This document shows positions 34,023 through 46,717 of a stretch of 64,000 nt of DNA, piece by piece. The notes under the pieces are model-generated. The model ran no database searches. It had not been told where the DNA came from and saw only the letters and a list, made by a program, of their open reading frames with translations. Numbering within the stretch: the first letter of the stretch is position 1; every line of letters begins with the position of its first letter. Position numbers and translations under genes: made by a program. Source of the stretch: Macrostomum hystrix (taxonomy: Eukaryota > Platyhelminthes > Macrostomidae); the NCBI GenBank assembly GCA_950097015.1, contig CATNEN010000025.1:4875001-4939000 (forward strand), given 5' to 3'.

Positions 34023-37000
34023 CTTCAAGCTTCCTTCTCCGGGAGTGAGGATTTATTTCTTTCGTCTCTTTTTCTTCCAAACACCTCAGAAAGCGCAGCC
34101 GCTTGGCTGTTATCTGAGGCGCCAGATTCAACCCCACCCCCCCTGTTGGAGATTCAGGTAATACTTCCGAATCCTCGCTCGGATCGCTCCAACAACCCTG
34201 GAGCCCGGGCCTTCCTGTTGCTGCTCTCTCTCTCTCGAAAAAATCTACAAAAAGGAGGACACTGCTGCGTGTGGGAAGAGCTAGGTATATAAAATATATA
34301 TAACCTAAAATTTATTGACCCCAAGTCGCAACACCGGAGAACCAAGTCTCAATTCAGGCACCTGGACTGCTGGCTGAATTGGCCTTCGAAAATATGTTAA
34401 TTTAGCCATACCTGGCCGTACTGGGCGGCGGCTGACATTGGGTTGACTTGGCCGGCGCTAGGAGCCACAAGGCCCAGCGGGCCGACCATCTGCTGCAGTT
34501 TGCGCATCTGCCTCTCCTTCTCATTGTCGGCGAACTTCACTACAATCGAGCTGGTGGCGCCCTGCCGGTGCGAGTGATGCGAGTGATGATTTTGGGTTGA
34601 TGCGAGTCATGATTGTGGGTTGATGCCAGTCATGATTGTGGGTTGATGCCAGTCATGATTTTGGGTTGATGCGAGTCATGATTGTGGGTTGATGCCAGTC
34701 ATGATTGTGGGTTGATGCGAGTCATGATTGTGGGTTGATGCCAGTCATGATTGTGGGTTGATGCCAGTCATGATTGTGGGTTGATGCGAGTGATGATTGT
34801 GGGTTGATGCGAGTGATGATTGTGGGTTGATGCCAGTCATGATTGTGGGTTGATGCGAGTCATGATTGTGGGTTGATGCCAGTCATGATTGTGGGTTGAT
34901 GCCAGTCATGATTGTGGGTTGATGCGAGTGATGATTGTGGGTTGATGCCAGTCATGATTGTGGGTTGATGCGAGTCATGATTGTGGGTTGATGCCAGTCA
35001 TGATTGTGGGTTGATGCCAGTCATGATTGTGGGTTGATGCCAGTCATGATTGTGGGTTGATGCCAGTCATGATTGGGGGTTGATGCGAGTCATGATTGGG
35101 GGTTGATGCCAGTCATGATTGGGGGTTGATGCCAGTCATGATTGTGGGTTGATGCCAGTCATGATTGGGGGTTGATGCGAGTCATGATTGGGGGTTGATG
35201 CCAGTCATGATTGTGGGTTGATGCCAGTCATGATTGGGGGTTGATGCGAGTCATGATTGGGGGTTGATGCCAGTCATGATTGGGGGTTGATGCGAGTCAT
35301 GATTGGGGGTTGATGCCAGTCATGATTGGGGGTTGATGCCAGTCATGATTGGGGGTTGATGCCAGTCATGATTGGGGGTTGATGCCAGCCATGATTGGGG
35401 GTTGATGCCAGCCATGATTGGGGGTTGATGCCAGCCATGATTGGGGGTTGATGCCAGCCATGATTGGGGGTTGATGCCAGCCATGATTGGGGGTTGATGC
35501 CAGCCATGATTGGGGGTTGATGCGAGTCATGATTGGGGGTTGATGCCAGCCATGATTGGGGGTTGATGCCAGCCATGATTGGGGGTTGATGCGAGTGATG
35601 ATTGGGGGTTGATGCCAGCCATGATTGGGGGTTGATGCGAGTGATGATTTTGGGTCATTCAAAACTTGAATCCCAGACCCTTTAGATCAGTTTGAGTCCA
35701 CTCACAGGCATTGTTTGGCTGCCATGCAAGTTGTTGATGGCGCTCTGTGCCTCCAGGTGGTTGGTGTACTTGATGAAGGCACAGCCCTTGCTCACTCCGT
35801 GCTGGTCTCTGAGGATGGCGCACTCCTCGATGCAGCCGAAGGGTTCGAACATCCGCCTGACTTCCTCCTCCGACTGCTGCTTGGAGAGCATCCCAACGAA
35901 CAGTTTGCGGTCCTCTGCGCGTTTCAGGAAACAGTGGGTCGAGGGTTCCAATCTCAGCCCAGAAGAAGCTATTTGTGTCAATAAGAGTAGAAAACTAACG
36001 CAATGCCCAAAATGTACTTAAAATTCTCCTTGGTCCTATCTCTCTGTGTCTCATCTCTCCTGTGTCTCGTCTCTCCTGTCTCATCTCTCCTGTGTCTCAT
36101 CTCTCCTGTGTCTCGTCTCTCCTGTGTCTCGTCTCTCCTGTGTCTCATCTCTCCTGTGTCTCGTCTCTCCTGTGTCTCATCTCTCCTGTGTCTCATCTCT
36201 CCTGTGTCTCGTCTCTATTGTGTCTCATCTCTCCTGTGTCTCATCTCTCCTGTGTCTCATCTCTCCCCTGTGTCATCTCTCCCCTGTGTCATCTCTCCTT
36301 TGTCTCATCTCTCCTGTGTCATGTCTCCTGTTTCTCATCTCTCCCCTGTGTCATCTCTCCTGTGTCTCGTCTCTCCTGTGTCTCGTCTCTCATGTGTCTC
36401 ATCTCTCCTGTGTCTCGTCTCTCCTGTGTCTCATCTCTCCTGTTTCTCATCTCTACTTTGTCTCATCTCTCCTGTGTCTCGTCTCTCCTGTGTCTCATCT
36501 CTCCTGTCTCATCTCTCCTGTGTCTCATCTCTCCTGTCTCATCTCTCCTGTGTCTCATCTCTCCTGTGTCTCATCTCTCCCCTGTGTCATCTCTTCTTTG
36601 TCTCATCTCTTTTTGTCTCATCTCTCCCCTGTGTCATCTCTCCTGTTTATCATCTCTCCTGTGTCTCATCTCTCCTTTGTCTCATCTCTCCTGTGTCTTA
36701 TTTCTCAAAAATGGTGGACTTTTACGATAATTGGTCATTCGGTTTGGGAGCTGTCAGGTAGTCAGTGGGTATTGGAAATACCCCTGTAGTCTGTTAAGCA
36801 AGGCGCTAATTTCCATTCACCCAGTCCACGGACTGAGGAGCTGTACACAGCCTTCGGATGCGCCGCGCAATAGCTGCGGCTGTGCCACCGACTGTACAGT
36901 ACATCATGCCAAACGGGGTCATGAGCGATTTCTAACTGTCAATCAACAGAAGCATTTTTACGTGAGTGAAAGCTAGTGAAAGGATTCGAATTTTAGTTAA

Positions 37001-40000
37001 GCATTTAAAATAGATTGAAGCGACAAAACGACGCAGTTTCAATTCATATTATTCATATAAAGCTAATGTACCCTCGAATTAAAGAGCATGGTCCTTGAGT
37101 CCTTGAGTCCTTTAGATAAGACATGGGAGATTTCACATGGGAGATGAGACATGGGAGATTTGGCATGGGAGATGAGACACGTGAGATTTGACACGGGAGA
37201 TTTGACATGGGAGATGAGACATGGGAGATTTGACATGGGAGATGAGACACCTGAGATTTGACACGGGAGATGAGACACGTGAGATGAGATACGGGAGATG
37301 AGACACGGGAGATGAGACTCGGGAGATGAGACACGGGAGATGAGACTCGGGAGATGAGACACGGGAGATGAGACACGGGAGATGAGACACGGGAGATGAC
37401 AACACGGGAGATTTGACATGGGAGATTTGGCACGAGAGATTTGACGTGGGAGATTTGACATGGGAGATTTGACATGGGAGATGAGACAAGGGAGATTTGA
37501 CATGGGAGATGAGACATGTGAGATGAGATACGGGAGATGAGACACGGGAGATGAGACATGGGAAATCAGACATGGGAGATGAGACAGGGGAGATGAGACA
37601 GGGGAAAGATGAGGATCTGGGATCTACTTCACGAGTAATCTCTATCAGCAACCTACCTTCGTGTCCGGGCAGTGTGGCAAGGTGGTACTGAATCTGTTTG
37701 ATCTTATCCAAATTTTCTTGCCGAATTTTGCCAATTTTTGCATTTCCAGTCCCACCTGGACTGACTGCACTAATGAATGCCTCATTTTCAACTGGCGATC
37801 GCTCTTGCTGAAGACAGCCACCGTTGCCACTGGTGTAGTCGATAATCATTGCGATGACAAAATACTCGTACGGCTTGCTAGTTGTCTTTTTGTACACTAT
37901 TTTGTTGAAAGCAACTAAAACACACGGGAAATTGAACAAGCCTTTCGCTTTAACACTCAGGCCAAGCGAAGGGATATCGAATTCCTTGTTGTTCCTTCCT
38001 TCCTTCTACTTCCTATAGCCAGTGTGTTGTGTGTTATAGTGTCAATCCGGGACCCTTTCTTTCCGTTAGCGGCGGCGCCCTCTCTTGGGTGGGGGAATGG
38101 GCCCCAGATGGAGCGAATGTACACTGAGAATCATGGACCCAGTCATTCTGTTGGAGTTGGGTAGGACAAAAGGGACTTAACTGTACACAGTGGCGCATGA
38201 CGAATAGGGAATGAGGATACGGAGGGCCCCTATTGGCTGAGGCTAGAGATGTTTAGAGGAAGAGAAAATAGAGGAGCACTCTGTCCTTCAGGTTTGTCTC
38301 GATCGCAATGCTACCAGTTCACTGCTTTGGTATGGGCTTGTCTGCTATCGAATGTATGAATTATACAGACCCAGGAAGCATATACTGGCTATCAAAGGCT
38401 TTCATTGATATCAAATAATCATTAGTGAGCTCATGGTTGAGTTGGTGAATGAATCAATAGTGAGCTCATGGTTGAGTTGGTGAATGAATCAATAGTGAGC
38501 TCATGGATGAGTTCATGAATGAACCAATAGTGAGCTCATGGATGAGTTCATGAGTGAATCAATAGTGAGCTCATGGATGAGTTCATGAAGGAATCTATTT
38601 TAAGGTCATGGATGAGTTCATGAAGGAATCAATAGTGAGCTCATGGTTGAGTTCATGAATGAATCAATAGTGAGCTCATGGATGAGTTCATGAATGAATC
38701 AATAGTGAGCTCATGGATGAGTTCATGAGTGAATCAATAGTGAGCTCATGGATGAGTTCATGAATGAATCAATAGTGAGCTCATGGATGAGTTCATGAGT
38801 GAATCAATAGTGAGCTCATGGATGAGTTCATGAGTGAATCAATAGTGAGCTCATGGATGAGTTCATGAAGGAATCTATTTTAAGGTCTTGGTTGAGTTCA
38901 TGAAGGAATCTATTTTAAGGTCATGGATGAGTTCATGAAGGAATCTATTTTAAGGTCATGGTTGAGTTCATGAAGGAATCTATTTTAAGGTCATGGTTGA
39001 GTTCATGAAGGAATCTATTTTAAGGTCATGGATGAGTTCATGAAGGAATCTATTTTAAGGTCTTGGTTGAGTTCATGAAGGAATCTATTTTAAGGTCATG
39101 GATGAGTTCATGAAGGAATCTATTTTAAGGTCATGGTTGAGTTCATGAATGAATCTATTTTAAGGTCATGGATGAGTTCATGAAGGAATCTATTTTAAGG
39201 TCATGGATGAGTTCATGAAGGAATCTATTTTAAGGTCATGGTTGAGTTCATGAAGGAATCTATTTTAAGGTCATGGTTGAGTTCATGAAGAAATCTATTT
39301 TAAGGTCATGGTTGAGTTCATGAAGAAATCTATTTTAAGGTCATGGTTGAGTTCATGAAGAAATCTATTTTAAGGTCTTGGTTGAGTTCATGAAGGAATC
39401 TATTTTAAGGTCATGGTTGAGTTCATGAAGAAATCTATTTTAAGGTCTTGGTTGAGTTCATGAATGAATCTATTTTAAGCTCATGGTTGAGTTCATGAAT
39501 GAATCTATTTTAAGCTCATGGTTGAGTTCATGAATGAATCTATTTTAAGCTCATGGTTGAGTTCATGAATGAATCTATTTTAAGCTCATGGATGAGTTCA
39601 TGAATGAATCTATTTTAAGCTCATGGATGAGTTCATGAATGAATCTATTTTAAGCTCATGGTTGAGTTCATGAATGAATCTATTTTAAGCTCATGGATGA
39701 GTTCATGAATGAATCTATTTTAAGCTCATGGATGAGTTCATGAATGAATCTATTTTAAGCTCATGGTTGAGTTCATGAATGAATCTATTTTAAGCTCATG
39801 GTTGAGTTCATGAATGAATCTATTTTAAGCTCATGGATGAGTTCATGAATGAATCTATTTTAAGCTCATGGATGAGTTCATGAATGAATCTATTTTAAGC
39901 TCATGGTTGAGTTCATGAAGAAATCTATTTTAAGCTCATGGTTGAGTTCATGAATGAATCTATTTTAAGCTCATGGTGAGCCAACGAAGTCAACGAGTTA

Positions 40001-42122
40001 ACGAATAGCGTTTTTCCTGCTTGTAAGCATGAAGTACAGTCTTTTAAGCTATAAAATATCTAAGGATCAGTTCACAGCACGTTTGAGTAAAGAACTGGTG
40101 GAGCAATGGGGGAATACAACCACTAGAGGGGATATTGGTTTTCGTGTGGTAGTTATTTAGCACAGTTTGGTCTGAAATACACACACGCCCAAACACACAC
40201 ACACACACCGGATACCATGAACTAAATTCTGTAGCTTAAAACCAGAAGCGGTGAAAAACCATATTTAAATCACTAGCTCGTGTCTACGACTACGAGTATG
40301 CTTCCTCCTTTCAAAGAAACCAGTCCCACAGAGGCCTTGACTCTGACTCACTCACTCACTCACTCACTCACTCACTCACTCACTCACTCACTCACTCACT
40401 CACTCACTCACTCACTCACTCACTCACTCACTCACTCACTCACTCACTCACTCACTCACTCACTCACTCACTCACTCACTCACTCACTCACTCACTCACT
40501 CACTCACTCACTCACTCACTCACTCACTCACTCACTCACTCACTCACTCACTCACTCACTCACTCACTCACTCACTCACTCACTCACTCACTCACTCACT
40601 CACTCACTCACTTACTCACTCCCTCACTCACTCACTCACTCACTCACTCACTCACTCACTCACTCACTCACTCACTCACTCACTCACTCACTCACTCACT
40701 CACTCACTCACTCACTCACTCACTCACTCACTCACTCACTCACTCACTCACTTACTCACTCCCTCACTCACTCACTCACTCACTCACTCACTCACTCACT
40801 CACTCACTCACTCACTCACTCACTCACTCACTCACTCACTCACTCACTCACTCACTCACTCACTCACTCACTCACTCACTCACTCACTCACTCACTCACT
40901 CACTCACTCACTCACTCACTCACTCACTCACTCACTCACTCACTCACTCACTCACTCACTCACTCACTCACTCACTCACTCACTCACTCACTCACTCACT
41001 CACTCACTTACTCACTCCCTCACTCACTCACTCACTCACTCACTCACTCACTCACTCACTCACTCACTCACTCACTCACTCACTCACTCACTCACTCACT
41101 CACTCACTCACTCATTTACTCACTCACTCACTCACTAACTCACTCATTCGAGTTTTTTTACTCTTACAAGGTTCAATCAATTATTTTAATTATGAAGCAC
41201 TTAATTAAAAGCACATTTCCTGATCGCTTTACTAACAGTAGAGTAGAGCATATCATGGACACCGAGGATGCACCAGTGAAAGTGGGGGGGTATTCCACCA
41301 TCACTCATAATTGTGGGAGCGGAACGATTTCAGCTTTGTTTGAAGAGCCACAGAGAGAAGGAATGGAGACAATCGGATGTATGAGCTCCGGGAACAAAGC
41401 CGCCAATTATACCCCCCAGTCTAGCTTAATGGGAAAGCTGGCAGGTGCTTCTAGGAGACAATAGCTGAAAATCTCATCAATGCTCGAGGTTGGAAAGTGG
41501 CGCAGTAGGCGGGCATAAAATAGGAACTACTGGCGTTTTATGGATCTGATTTTCATGAGCTATGAAATATTATAGCTGGGGCATGCTTTAGAGATTGGAT
41601 AGTTATCCACAGCTCACAGGTTGTGTACAGCTTACTCAGTCCATGGACTGATGAGGCCACCGCGCATACGCATAGTAACTCTGGTGCTAGTAATTCGGCT
41701 AATGAACTGAAGCACTAGGGAATTAAAATTTGAATTCCCGACCTCCGAGTTTATGAGTCAGTGCTCAGTCTCTCAGCTCTGTGAGTTTATCAAACTGCCT
41801 GTGCATGCTACCCACAATGCATTTCTAAATCTGTATTTGAGCTAGACAAAGCTAGCGAATGAATGAATAGGCAGAGCTGAGCCTAGTTAGTTTTAATGAC
41901 AAAATACGGCTCGCAAGAGTCGCACAACGTGTGCCTTGAAAGATACACACAGGGTCACGAATGCAGGCACGGATGGGATGCTGACAGATAAAAGCAAATA
42001 TAACTCCACGTCAAATCCTAGATTTTCTGGACCAGAATAAGCTGACTGTCTGTCTGTCTGTCATTGTGTCTGTCATTGTGTCTGTCATTGTGTCTGTCTG
42101 TCTGTCATTGTGTCTGTCATTG

Positions 42123-42167
<45 letters not shown>

Positions 42168-42210
42168 GTCTGTCATTGTGTCTGTCTGTCTGTCATTGTG
42201 TCTGTCATTG

Positions 42211-42255
<45 letters not shown>

Positions 42256-42438
42256 GTCTGTCATTGTGTCTGTCTGTCTGTCTGTCTCTCTGTCTGTCAT
42301 TGTGTCTGTCTGTCTGTCATTGTGTCTGTCATTGTGTCTGTCTGTCTGTCTTTTTGTCTGTCTCTCTGTCTGTCATTGTGTCTGTCATTGTGTCTGTCTG
42401 TCTCTCTGTCTGTCATTGTGTCTGTCTGTCTGTCATTG

Positions 42439-42483
<45 letters not shown>

Positions 42484-42523
42484 GTCTGCCTGTCTATCTG
42501 TCTGTCTGTCTGTCTGTCTGCCT

Positions 42524-42583
<60 letters not shown>

Positions 42584-42678
42584 GTCTGTCATTGTGTCTG
42601 TCTGTCTGTCTGTCTCTCTGTCTGTCATTGTGTCTGTCTGTCTGTCTGTCTCTCTGTCTGTCATTGTGTCTGTCATTG

Positions 42679-42730
<52 letters not shown>

Positions 42731-45700
42731 AGTCTGGGACTATTCAGTGTTTCACCTCAGCCCGCCAGGCCCCGACGCATGCAAAAAAGACAGATTTCCC
42801 CTACACAGAGCTCGTGACTGGGAACAGGCTAGCTGTGGTTTCAGTAGGGTGAGCGAGCTGACAGTTCAACTGTCAGCAGAATTTTGATGTGTTATGAAAC
42901 TCACTCGCTGTCTGCTGTCATACTTTGAGATTTCAAAGATATGAAAATACAAAGAAGGCGATGAATTCAATTTCAGCGAGTAAACAGATCCCAAGAACTG
43001 CCAATTCTGTCAGCCAGTCAGGCGAAACTGCACTGAGGTCAGGCTGAGTAGGGATTTGGGAAGGAGCTGCTATCACTGCTATCATTCTTGGGATTTCAAC
43101 AGTGCTCGGGCAAGATCTTGAAAGCCACGAAGCTAGAAATATTTCAAAGAGGGCTTAAAAATGTTGAGCGCATTCCTTGCCATGACAATTACAATCCAGC
43201 TACTTTTGCACGCTTATTAAGGCAAATATCCCGGATTTATTCGAAGAGCACTGACAAAATCCCACTGATCCAAACTGGGAAAACTCACGAAATCCCACTG
43301 ATCCCAACTGGGAAATCTCACGAAATCCCACTGATCCCAACTGGGAAAACTCACGAAATCCCACTGATCCCAGCTGGGAAAACTCACGAAATCCCACTGA
43401 TCCCAATTGGGAAAACTGACGAAATCCCACTGATCCCAATTGGGAAAACTGACGAAATCCCACTGATCCCAACTGGGAAAACTCACGAAATCCCACTGAT
43501 CCCAATTGGGAAAACTGACGAAATCCCACTGATCCGAACTGGGAAAACTCACGAAGTCCCACTGATACCAACTGAAAAAAACCATGAAATCCCACTCATC
43601 CCAACTGGGAAAACTCACGAAATCCCACTGATCCCAACTGGGAAAACTCACGAAATCCGACTGATCGCAGCTGGGAAAACTCACGAAGTCCCACTGATCC
43701 GAACTGGGAAAACTCACGAAGTCCCACTGATACCAACTGAAAAAAACCATGAAATCCCACTGATCCAAATTGGGAAACCCCAACTGGCAGAACTGAATAA
43801 TTCCAACAACGAGGACTGCTGACAAAATCCCACTGATCCCCAAAAGCAGCAATCGCAAGATATGAATTTTAACCCGCTAAGGGCAATCACCAGGCCGCAC
43901 CCCAACTCCCTCCAGAGGTCACCCGAACGAAATCTTCCAGGCCTTCATGCCTCACGCCTCCCAGTTAAGATGAATGAGGCTCAGTGGATGGCCGACCCAG
44001 CCCCCAACCAGCCAGTCATCAATCACTGCCTGGCATTATTGCTCCCACTGGCCAGCTCACAGCTGAGACGCATGCGCGTTCTCGCTTTCACTTTCTGACT
44101 TTGGCCAAGGCGAGGCCGGTGAAAAGTGAAGGGGCGGCAATCAAAATGCATCGACTGCACTGCATAAATAATAATTGACATCACTGCACTTCTACGGAAG
44201 TCAACTTTGTGTTTGAAAAAATAGTCGCTTTTCTATTAAACAGAATTTACCCATTCTGATTTGTGAAATCTCAATTCATGCGTTCAATATTGCTATAGAG
44301 CAATTAAAAACACGTTTAGAAAGACAATTTCTAATAAATTTAATGGTTTGGGATTTCAGGAAGCTGGATATAGATTAATTGGGATTTGACTAAATAAGGA
44401 TTTAGATGAAGATGGAGTTTGATAAATTGGGATTTGAAAGAATAAGGATTTATACTAATGGGGATTTAGATGAATTTAGATTTCGACGGATAGGGGATTT
44501 TTGTTATTGGGGATTGGTATTAATGGGGATTTAGATGAATAGGGATTTTGATGAATAGTGATTTAGATGAATATGGATTTAGATAAATAGGGATTTAGAT
44601 GAATAGGGATTTAGATGAATAGGGATTTAGATGAATAGGGATTTAGATGAATAAGGGATTTAGATGAATATGGATTTAGATAAATAGGGGTTTAGATGAA
44701 TAGGGATTTAGATTAATAGGGATTTAGATGAATAGGGATTTAGATGAATAGGAATTCTGAGGAGTCGGGATTTCATCCCAGATTACCCCGCTGTCGAGTC
44801 ATTCCAAGAAACGCAATCTCTCACCTGATCTGCCACCATCGCAGTCGGCGGGTTTCACCTGCATCGGCCGGGTCATCTGCGTAAAATTGAGGTTGAATTA
44901 ATTTTACATTCGCAGGATAAAAAAATGTACACATTTTTAGTACACCTGACCCAGTTGGGCCAGGTGTGCAGCCGACAGCACAGCCGCAGCCGCAGCTGCA
45001 GCCACTCCCAGCCGCAATTACCCCGTTTACCCTAAAATCGAACCCACGACCTTTAAGTCGTGATTACGAGGCTCTAGCCAGCAACAGGTTGATCATTACC
45101 AAGCCGAAATAGGACGAGAACTTACACCGAGAAGCATTTCCAGGCAGTCGCAGCTGATCCTCTGATACGCTTCCTCTTATCGTGCTCTCTGTTGGCTCTT
45201 CTATTTGACTCGGTCAGTAATGCTTTTCTAACACCTGGGAGCACCTGCCACCGCGGAAGGAAGAGCGAAGAGAAAAATAGCGGGTCGGCCAGAAACGGGC
45301 TCTGGATCGGGTTTTCCAGGACGCCGGTTGCCGGCGCTTCGGGGGACGAGGAGGTGTCAGGTGGAGCAGAGGATTAATATTGTCCCCCCCTTAGAGTCTG
45401 CTGCCTCAGCTGTTCTGGAAACAGAGAAACTGCAGTCTATAGAGAGAGCTGGGACCGATATATGCCGGGGTGGAGGGGCGGGGCTCGAGTCCCGGCCCCA
45501 AGGCTTGATGGGGAAGCTGAGAGGCTCGGGGAGCTCTTTGGAGACCGAGAGGAGAGAGAGGAGAGGAAGTGAGTGGGGAAGAGCAGATGGGGAAGACGGA
45601 GCGAGGCCGCAGTTGGTGAGGCGGGCAAGGGATGAGGATTTCTCTTGCCTTTTAAAAAAAGCTCGCGAGATGCGTTATCAGCGCCCGCTACCCCCTGCGC

Positions 45701-46686
45701 CGATCCTCCCAATGCCCCCACCTCCCCAGGTTTTTACCTGCAAACGACCCACGCGAGTCACTAATGCATTTGGAACAGCGTCTGCCGTGCCAATTCTTTT
45801 TGGCTGCCTTGAACTCTTTGTCACCAGGGATTTATCTATCTTTAATTATCATTTTAACCATGATATTGTAATCTTATTCGCCCATCGACAATCATCCATC
45901 TCCCATCTCGAATCTCCCAGTCTCCCATCTCGAATCTCCCAGTCTCCCATCTCGAATCTCCCAGTCTCCAATCTCAAATCTTCCAGCCTCCCATCTCAAA
46001 TCTCCCAGTCCCCCATCTCAAATCTTCCAGCCTCCCATCTCAAATCTCCCAGTCTCCCATCTCGAATCTCCCAGTCTCCCATCTCAAATCTGCCAGTCTC
46101 TCAACTCTAATCTCCCAGTCTCCCATCGACATTTCCGATCATACTGAGATACCCCCTACTTTTTCTCCCATATAATTTCTCCCATAAGCTCCAGCTGCCT
46201 CCAATGACCGAATGAGCAAACTAGTCCCTTATTTTTCAATGCTTTCCCGCCGCCCGGCCTGAGGCAAATCCTCTAGCGCCGTAAATGCGAAAGGTGTAAT
46301 GCAATCTGCCAGTGGGTAGGCTGCCCCGCCGGCTCTGCTCCCTAAGAGGCGCCTCACCGAGTCGTCCCGCCAGATTCCCAGCAGAAAAAATCCCCTATTT
46401 CCCGCTCCCCGCATGACTCCGGCAGGTTTCTCCCGCGTCTACCCCTTACTCCCCTCGCGAGCCGCCCAGTTTCCCTAGCCCCCGGGGCAGGGGGAAGGGG
46501 AGCGGGATCCTGGCTTCCAACATTTTTTTTCGCCTCCTCCGCATTATGGGAAACCCGCCGCTCCCGAAGACCGTCTTGTTCGCCCCAACCCCCCCGCTGA
46601 GAGCTGTTCCAATCTCATCACGTAGTGCCGGGTTGAAAGCGAAATCCGCCCCTCCTCTCCTCTCATCCTCAACCCGCCGACTAAGC

Positions 46687-46717
<31 letters not shown>

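Noticed and set aside
37615-37939. Extra CELF or other coding exon on the minus strand
   Set aside because: Open frames occur in two phases, neither resembles CELF, and the exons at 44825 and 35914 already join in phase without it.
40280-41464. A 394-codon frame of THSL repeats with a non-repeat tail
   Set aside because: The repeat is a pure ACTC microsatellite and the tail has no coding-like codon use or recognisable domain.
43088-43822. Frame with [11 protein letters not shown] repeats as a possible repeat protein
   Set aside because: No signal peptide, no coding bias in the 55 codons before the array, and it lies deep in a CELF intron; both strands stay open because the unit is 33 bp.
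45192-46110. A 260-codon plus-strand frame
   Set aside because: No domain, no codon bias, runs into a minisatellite, and the opposite strand is the CELF intron.
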